This document shows positions 31,913-36,718 of a stretch of 36,718 nt of DNA, one piece after another. The position numbers were made by a program, and so were the translations under genes. Origin of the DNA: Acidobacteriota bacterium (GTDB lineage: Bacteria > Acidobacteriota > Vicinamibacteria > Vicinamibacterales > UBA2999). Below the pieces are notes generated by a model. It saw only the letters and a list, made by a program, of their open reading frames with translations. It was not told the DNA's origin and did not search any database. The DNA lies in assembly GCA_013140775.1 (NCBI GenBank), contig JABFSA010000149.1, positions 1 to 36,718 of the forward strand, given 5' to 3'. Each line of letters begins with the position of its first letter. Positions within the stretch are counted from its first letter, which is position 1.

Positions 31913-34813
31913 ATGATAGCGAGCTTTGTGAAGCGACTGCTGCTGGTCTGTGCAATCGTCGCGCTGCCAGCATTCGGATACGGTCAGGAAGCCGTCCTGA
32001 TTGGCACCGTCACCGACTCAACCGGCGGTGTACTGCCGGGCGTCACCATCACTGCTGTGCATGAAGCCAGCGGTAACCGCTTTGTCGCGGTCACTGACGA
32101 GAGGGGTGCGTACCGTATTCCCGCACGCGTCGGCGGCTATCAGCTGAGCGCCGAGCTCCAGGGCTTCGGCACGGTGACGCGCAGCGGCGTACAACTGCTG
32201 GTGGGGCAAACCGCTGCCATCAACCTGCAGATGTCCCCGTCCACGCTTCAAGAGACGGTGACGGTCACCGCTGAGGCGCCGCTCATCAACACCGTGGGTT
32301 CGAGCCTGGGTGGAAACATCGATCCACGGCAAGTGCAGGAGCTTCCGGTGCAGGGGCGCAACTGGATGGCGTTGGCCATGCTTGCGCCAGGCAGCCGCAT
32401 GACCTCGGACGCGGCCGCGACGCCGCTGGCCGACAGGAATGGCGGAGAACAGCGCGAGTTCCAGCTCACCGTGGACGGCCAGCAGGTCTCGTCGGAGCGA
32501 GGCTTCGGCGGGCAGCCGCGCTACAGCCAGGAATCAATCGCCGAGTTCCAGTTCATCTCGAACAGATTTGATGCCACGATGGGCCGCTCGTCGGGAGTGC
32601 AGGTCAAGGCCGTGACCCGATCCGGAACCAACCGGCTCTCAGGTTCGTTTCGCGGGAACTTCCGCGACAGCCGGTTCAACGCCGAGAATCCCGTGTTGAA
32701 CCGCGTCGTTCCCATCGACAACCAGCAGCTCGCCGTGACCGTCGGCGGACCGATCGTCCGCGACCGCCTTCACTACTTCGGTAACTTCGAGTATGAGCGC
32801 GAGCCGAAGGTGAGCATCTGGAACACGCCGTACCCCGTGTTCAATGTCGAGCTGAATGGTGATACCACAGTGAAGATGGGGGGAGGGCGCCTCGACTATC
32901 AGCTTTCACCCAATAACCGCGTGATGGGCAAGTTTTCAGCGGGCCGCAAATGGGACCCGTTCACCGCGGGCAACAACAGTCACGCCGCTGCGACCGGCTC
33001 GCAGGCGGACGTCAACCGCGAATACCTTGGCCAATTCACTCAGGTCATCGGCAACAACATCGTCAACGAGGTGAAGGGAGGGTTCACGAAATACTTCTTC
33101 GATCAGGCGAACCTGACCACCTGGTCGAATCACTGGCAGTCACATACGGCCTCGGCCTCCCACCCGGATGGGGTGACGACTGGTTCTCCGCGAATTACGT
33201 TTACCGGCTTCGCCATCGGCGGCAACCAGTTCTACCCGCAGGATGGGGTGCAGACAATCTGGAGTCTGAGAGACGACCTGACGCTGTCGTACTCTGCCGG
33301 CGGACGTCACGATCTGAAGACAGGCTTCGAGTTCCTCCGTTATCGGGATTACGGCCACAGCTGCCGTCGGTGCATGGGTGTCATCGATGCCCGCGGCGGC
33401 CCCGTCCCTGCGAACATCGAAGCGATCTTCCCGGACTCATTCAACGCCGACACCTGGAACTTTGCGGCCATCTCGTCAATCACGCGCACCTACGACATCG
33501 GCGTCGGAAACTTCTTCACCGACGACGTCCGTCCGCAGTACGGGGTGTGGATCCAGGACGACTGGCAGATGTCGCCCAAGCTCACGCTGAACCTTGGGTT
33601 CCGCTACGACCTGAGTCTGAACGCCAGCGCGCAGCACTACTCGCTGCCGCCGTTTGTCGAGGCCGGTCGTCCGGAGGACAAGAACAACCTTCAGCCACGT
33701 CTCGGCTTCGCGTATCAGTTGACGGACCGCACCGTGTTGCGCGGTGGCAGCGGCTTGTACTTTGCGGTGCCGTTGTCAGTCGAGACGTACTGGATGGCAC
33801 ACAACGTCCAGAACAGCGTGATCCAGATCACCAACGACGGCCGGCCAAATTTCGCAGCCGATCCGTTGAATGGGCAACCGCTGCCCACGCTGGAGCAGGC
33901 TCGTCAGCGATTCTGCCAGACCAACAACGTGCCCGGCTGCCTGCGTGAGACGATCCAGGAGCTCTCGATTCCGGAGTTCACAAAGGATCTCGGGAAAACA
34001 TGGCAGACCTCGGTCGGCGCCGCACATCAAGTGGGCAGCACGATGTCATTCGAAGCGGACTACATCTACAGCCAGGGACGTCACGAGAAGGACATCATCG
34101 AAAACATCAACATGACCTACAACCCGGCCACGGGCGCAAACTATCCCTTCTCGGATATCAGCCGTCGCGCGTACCCGGAGTTCGGTCTCATCTCTGCTGG
34201 CGTTCGCACCGGCTGGTCCAGCTACCACGCCCTGCAGACAGCCTGGACCAAGCGTCTCAGCAACCGGTGGCAGGGTTCGGCAACTTACACGCTGGCGGGA
34301 CTGTGGGATGCCGAGGCGCCGCCGCTCAGTGGATTGCACACGGTGCCGTTTCCAACGTCACCCGATCTCGGTGGTGAGTTCGGGTTGAGCGCGAGCGACC
34401 TGCGTCATCGCGCGGTGTTCAATGGGATCTGGCAGGTGTGGCGCGGATTCCAGATGAGCGGCCTGTTTTACCTCGGCGTCGGCGAGCGTGCGTCCACGGT
34501 GTACGCCGGCGACCTGCGAGTGACGGGCGCCGGCGTCGGCGCGCAGGCGCTCCGCCGACAGCGGCTGCGTCCCGACGGGACCATCATCGCAAGGAACGAC
34601 TTCACGCAGCCCGCCCGGAAGCGCATGGATCTCCGGTTGCAGCAGCGGATTCCGCTCGGTGCCCGCGTGTCGATCGACGGCATCGCCGAAATATTCAACA
34701 TCTTCAACTCCCCGAACTGGACGATTACGACGGACGAGAGCAGCAGACAGTATCTGCAGCGCACGTCGGGACAGAATCGCACAGCGCAGTTCGGCTTCCG
34801 TCTCTCATTCTGA
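31913..34813 (+). CDS. TonB-dependent receptor, Oar-like, full length
   Basis: Outer-membrane TonB-dependent receptor of 966 residues. ATG 31913 follows AGGAG and starts a signal peptide (VKRLLLVCAIVALPAFGYG); an upstream in-frame start at 31802 adds an unlikely Arg-rich leader. Residues about 22-105 are the carboxypeptidase-regulatory domain (AVLIGTVTDSTGGVLPGVTI, RGAYRIPARVGGYQL). The plug follows (LPVQGRNWMALAMLAPG, FQFISNRFDATMGRSSG, KAVTRSGTNRLSG). The rest is a beta-barrel ending in the canonical aromatic FGFRLSF. Two small Cys pairs (CRRC near 483; Cys-9 residues-Cys near 667) may form loop disulphides. It leads an operon with two RidA-type genes. Confidence 0.94.
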   Translation: MIASFVKRLLLVCAIVALPAFGYGQEAVLIGTVTDSTGGVLPGVTITAVHEASGNRFVAVTDERGAYRIPARVGGYQLSAELQGFGTVTRSGVQLLVGQTAAINLQMSPSTLQETVTVTAEAPLINTVGSSLGGNIDPRQVQELPVQGRNWMALAMLAPGSRMTSDAAATPLADRNGGEQREFQLTVDGQQVSSERGFGGQPRYSQESIAEFQFISNRFDATMGRSSGVQVKAVTRSGTNRLSGSFRGNFRDSRFNAENPVLNRVVPIDNQQLAVTVGGPIVRDRLHYFGNFEYEREPKVSIWNTPYPVFNVELNGDTTVKMGGGRLDYQLSPNNRVMGKFSAGRKWDPFTAGNNSHAAATGSQADVNREYLGQFTQVIGNNIVNEVKGGFTKYFFDQANLTTWSNHWQSHTASASHPDGVTTGSPRITFTGFAIGGNQFYPQDGVQTIWSLRDDLTLSYSAGGRHDLKTGFEFLRYRDYGHSCRRCMGVIDARGGPVPANIEAIFPDSFNADTWNFAAISSITRTYDIGVGNFFTDDVRPQYGVWIQDDWQMSPKLTLNLGFRYDLSLNASAQHYSLPPFVEAGRPEDKNNLQPRLGFAYQLTDRTVLRGGSGLYFAVPLSVETYWMAHNVQNSVIQITNDGRPNFAADPLNGQPLPTLEQARQRFCQTNNVPGCLRETIQELSIPEFTKDLGKTWQTSVGAAHQVGSTMSFEADYIYSQGRHEKDIIENINMTYNPATGANYPFSDISRRAYPEFGLISAGVRTGWSSYHALQTAWTKRLSNRWQGSATYTLAGLWDAEAPPLSGLHTVPFPTSPDLGGEFGLSASDLRHRAVFNGIWQVWRGFQMSGLFYLGVGERASTVYAGDLRVTGAGVGAQALRRQRLRPDGTIIARNDFTQPARKRMDLRLQQRIPLGARVSIDGIAEIFNIFNSPNWTITTDESSRQYLQRTSGQNRTAQFGFRLSF

Positions 34814-34839
34814 TCGAAGAGAAGCGAGGACAGACCAGC

Positions 34840-35373
34840 ATGGCAGTCTATTTCGATCGTCGGGAACTTCTACGATTGGCCGGTCTTGGCGTGGCGGCAG
34901 CCGGCGCGAGCGAGCTGTTTGAGTTCGGTGGAATCACAGCTCTTGCGCAGGCGCCGGCCGCTGCGCGCGGCGGCGCCGCCATGCGCGGTGGCTTTGTGCG
35001 TGCGCCGCTCGTCAACGGCATCACGCCGTTCGCCGGTGAAACTTCGATGGAGCTGTATCACCGGCATCCACACGACCCCAAAGAGGAGATCGTGCAGCCC
35101 GAAGACATCCGGCTGCAGACGCGCCTCGTGATGCGCAACCACAAGGAGATCCTCGACTGGGCCGGACTCGGCTGGAGGAACGTCGTCAAGATCACGCGCT
35201 ACCAGAAGCGCATGGACGAGACGAAAGCGATCGATGAAGTGCTCGCGAGCTACTTCAAGGACTGGGCGCCGGCCGTGACCATTTACGAGGTCACCGGGTT
35301 GTCATCGCCTCAGGCACGTCTGGAAATCGACATGTGGGTGGTTCCAAACGGCACCCGCACAGTGGTTGGATAA
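34840..35373 (+). CDS. Exported RidA-like (YjgF) protein, catalytic Arg replaced
   Basis: Protein of 177 residues with one RidA/YjgF-type domain. ATG 34840 follows GAGGA; the open frame continues upstream inside the receptor gene in a shadow frame. The N-terminus has a Tat-like leader (FDRRELLRLAGLGVAAAGAS), so it is likely exported, which is unusual because RidA proteins are normally cytosolic. The domain covers about 75-175 (TRLVMRNHKEILDWAGL, VVKITRYQKRMDE, LEIDMWVVP). In RidA the Arg of the P-A-R segment binds the imine substrate carboxylate; here that segment reads APAVTIYEV, with Val in its place, so canonical enamine/imine deaminase activity is doubtful. Confidence 0.8.
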   Translation: MAVYFDRRELLRLAGLGVAAAGASELFEFGGITALAQAPAAARGGAAMRGGFVRAPLVNGITPFAGETSMELYHRHPHDPKEEIVQPEDIRLQTRLVMRNHKEILDWAGLGWRNVVKITRYQKRMDETKAIDEVLASYFKDWAPAVTIYEVTGLSSPQARLEIDMWVVPNGTRTVVG

Positions 35374-35386
35374 GGGAGAGAGCGCG

Positions 35387-36259
35387 ATGGCACAGATACC
35401 AGCCGGAACATCCAAGATCAACGGCCTCGACGTGATCTTCCCGAGGCCAGAGGTGGTCGATCGCCAGGCCTACGCTCCCGGAATCAGGATCAGCAAAGAT
35501 CTCGATCTCCTCTACTTCTCCGGGATGACGCCATATCCGCCAGAGGTTGATCCGTGGGATCCAGGCGAGTTCAAGATGCCTGACGATCCGATGGAGCGCA
35601 GCAAGCTGGCCACGGCGAATGTCGATCGTCTGCTGAAGGCGGCCGGCTCCAGCTGGCTGCACGTCGTCAACAACGTCAACTACACGGCGCAGCCCGGCGG
35701 CGGCGGAATCAACTTCCGGCAGTTCACCGGCGACTACAGCCCGTGCAGCACGAGCCTCCGCGTCGCGAGCACCGGCGTACCAGGCACGAACACCCTCTAC
35801 CAGATCATGGCCGTCGCGCCGCGAAAGGCGATCACCGCACGGGGGCTGGCTCCTGGAATCGAGCCGGTCCTTCATCGCGAAGGTGTCACGCTGCAGGAGC
35901 TGCCAGCAGCGCCCGCGATCAGGATCAGCAGCGACGTGGACATGGTGTATTTCTCGGGCGTTACGGCGTACCCCGCTGGCGTGGACCCGTGGAATCCTGG
36001 CTCCTATCGCCTGACCGAGGACCTGGCGGCGCAGGAAAAGATGATGGCCGACAACGTGGACAAGATGTTGAAGGCTGCCGGCATCGGCTGGCAGAACATC
36101 GTCCTGCTCGCGCGGACTGGTGAAGTAAAAGGCCTGACGGCCATGCGCGAGCGTCTCGGAAACTGGCGCCCGTGCCGCACGACGCGTGCGGTGAGCACCG
36201 GCATTCCGGGCGCGAAGGTGATGTGCGAGATTACTGCGGTGGCACCGCGCCGAGGGTAA
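35387..36259 (+). CDS. Tandem RidA-domain protein
   Basis: Protein of 290 residues with two RidA/YjgF-like domains in a row. ATG 35387 follows GGGAGAG, 13 bp after the previous stop. No signal peptide is seen. The two halves are clear copies: APGIRISKDLDLLYFSGMTPYP against APAIRISSDVDMVYFSGVTAYP, then NVDRLLKAAG against NVDKMLKAAG, then STGVPG against STGIPG. At the RidA Arg position the first half reads PCSTSLRVAS and the second PCRTTRAVS, so only the second keeps an Arg. RidA proteins act as trimers with sites between subunits; a tandem copy could give mixed sites. Substrate unknown. Confidence 0.82.
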   Translation: MAQIPAGTSKINGLDVIFPRPEVVDRQAYAPGIRISKDLDLLYFSGMTPYPPEVDPWDPGEFKMPDDPMERSKLATANVDRLLKAAGSSWLHVVNNVNYTAQPGGGGINFRQFTGDYSPCSTSLRVASTGVPGTNTLYQIMAVAPRKAITARGLAPGIEPVLHREGVTLQELPAAPAIRISSDVDMVYFSGVTAYPAGVDPWNPGSYRLTEDLAAQEKMMADNVDKMLKAAGIGWQNIVLLARTGEVKGLTAMRERLGNWRPCRTTRAVSTGIPGAKVMCEITAVAPRRG

Positions 36260-36294
36260 CCGCGCGCGATTCGCCCTACCCGGCGTCTCCCATA

Positions 36295-36300
36295 TATACT
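36295..36300 (+). promoter_or_regulatory. Possible -10 box of tRNA-Leu
   Basis: TATACT in CATATATACT lies 75 bp upstream of tRNA-Leu. A convincing -35 is not seen (TTCGCC at 36270 with a 19-bp spacer is the best). If used, transcripts would begin almost at the hairpin at 36308. Confidence 0.35.
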
Positions 36301-36307
36301 GCGTAGA

Positions 36308-36338
36308 GCCTCGGTAGCGGCACGTCCGCTGCCGAGGC
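36308..36338 (+). terminator. Strong stem-loop after the tandem RidA gene
   Basis: GCCTCGG-TAGCGG-CACGT-CCGCTG-CCGAGGC is a 13-pair, nearly perfect stem with a five-base loop, followed by GTTGTTT. It is 49 bp after the stop codon and probably terminates the receptor/RidA operon. It could also be a leader hairpin of the tRNA transcript. Confidence 0.55.
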
Positions 36339-36375
36339 GTTGTTTCGCCGTCAGGCGGGCAACGCACCACACCAC

Positions 36376-36462
36376 GCGGAAGTGGCGGAATTGGCAGACG
36401 CACCAGCTTGAGGGGCTGGCGGTAGCAATACCGTGAAGGTTCGAGTCCTTTCTTCCGCACCA
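36376..36462 (+). tRNA. tRNA-Leu (GAG)
   Basis: An 87-nt class II tRNA: acceptor GCGGAAG/CTTCCGC, anticodon stem CCAGC/GCTGG around TTGAGGG with anticodon GAG, a long variable arm (GCGGTAGCAATACCGT) and T arm with GTTCGAGTC. The CCA is encoded (36460-36462). The last 20 or so bases recur downstream. Confidence 0.95.
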
Positions 36463-36540
36463 GCACTCGCTCACGCTCGCTCTGGCGCGACTGAAAGCGC
36501 CAATCACGCCGCGCGAGCCTTCGGCCCGCGCGAGCGGGAA

Positions 36541-36562
36541 CGAGTCCTTTCTTCCGCACCAG
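36541..36562 (+). repeat. Direct repeat of the tRNA-Leu 3' end (att-like)
   Basis: Bases 36541-36562 are identical to 36442-36463, covering the end of the T arm, acceptor strand, CCA and one further base of tRNA-Leu, 22 bp in all and offset by exactly 99 bp. Between the copies lie two hairpins (TGGCGC-8 nt-GCGCCA and a GCGCG/CGCGC stem) and no open gene. This is the form left by integration at a tRNA 3' end followed by loss of the insert, or by a small tRNA-targeting repeat. Confidence 0.75.
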
Positions 36563-36634
36563 ACTTCGCTCGATAAGTCAGCGAGCGAGCTTCGTCCAGG
36601 CAGGCGAGCGTCGATTGTGTACGAAGGCTGTCTT

Positions 36635-36650
36635 GCCGTAGCGCGAAGGC
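36635..36650. repeat. Short member of the GCCGTAGC/GCGAAGGC repeat family
   Basis: GCCGTAGCGCGAAGGC has the same arms as the hairpin at 16514-16540. The rest of the window end (36563-36718) shows no gene; CCGGAG at the last bases may be the Shine-Dalgarno of a gene just beyond the edge. Confidence 0.45.
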
Positions 36651-36718
36651 GGACTCTCCACACATCCTGGCGCGCCGGCGTTGGTGTAGCATGCGATCAA
36701 TTCGTCCAACCGGAGCAA

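Noticed and set aside
32950..33948. Plus-strand open frame of 332 codons inside the receptor gene
   Set aside because: Different frame of a firmly identified TonB-dependent receptor; no family features.
35291..36559. Minus-strand open frame of 422 codons
   Set aside because: Antisense to the tandem RidA gene and to tRNA-Leu.

Overview
The window is GC-rich, densely coded DNA that most resembles a member of the Acidobacteriota, perhaps class Vicinamibacteria. That placement is inference. It rests on two Oar-like TonB-dependent receptors with carboxypeptidase-regulatory N-terminal domains, on a DUF1592-type cytochrome-like protein paired with a DUF1552 protein and a DUF6152 protein, on a full heptose-containing LPS core/lipid A operon (so Gram-negative), and on small intergenic palindromes. 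No phage, plasmid, IS transposase or CRISPR array is visible.

Layout. 1-9507 (minus strand): a seven-gene run of apparently exported proteins with gaps of 13-98 bp. In order of transcription they are a cytochrome-like DUF1592-family protein, a DUF1552 protein with a Tat-like signal, a secreted ankyrin-repeat protein, two paralogous secreted proteins of unknown function, a DUF6152 protein, and a TonB-dependent receptor cut by the window edge. 9800-12204 (plus): a divergent histidine kinase/OmpR-type regulator pair. 12742-15541 (minus): three neighbouring genes sharing an SH3-like module followed by a P-x-D-L-[ST]-V motif but with different C-termini; the most upstream is broken by a 4-bp duplication. 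15542-16319: mostly non-coding or decayed. 16320-16616: tRNA-Asp and tRNA-Val separated by repeats.

16651-24219 (minus): an LPS operon, waaA-lpxK-acyltransferase-waaF-hldA-hldC-waaC-ICMT-like methyltransferase, with mostly overlapping genes and a good promoter at its head. Divergent from it, 24344-27837 (plus) holds the glycolytic run gapA-pgk-tpiA followed by secG. 27982-30903 is a membrane hybrid histidine kinase. 30914-31687 (minus) encodes a MerR-like/XRE/cupin three-domain regulator. It is divergent from a plus-strand module (31913-36259) of a second TonB-dependent receptor, an exported RidA-like protein and a tandem-RidA protein. A perfect dyad lies in the intergenic space. A tRNA-Leu closes the window, and 22 bp of its 3' end are repeated 99 bp downstream.

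How the parts fit. The LPS and glycolysis genes are housekeeping and are securely identified. The accessory interest lies in three envelope/export modules: the seven-gene secreted cluster with its adjoining two-component system, the SH3/PxDLSV triplet, and the receptor-RidA-RidA module with its fused regulator. None has a function that can be stated from sequence alone.
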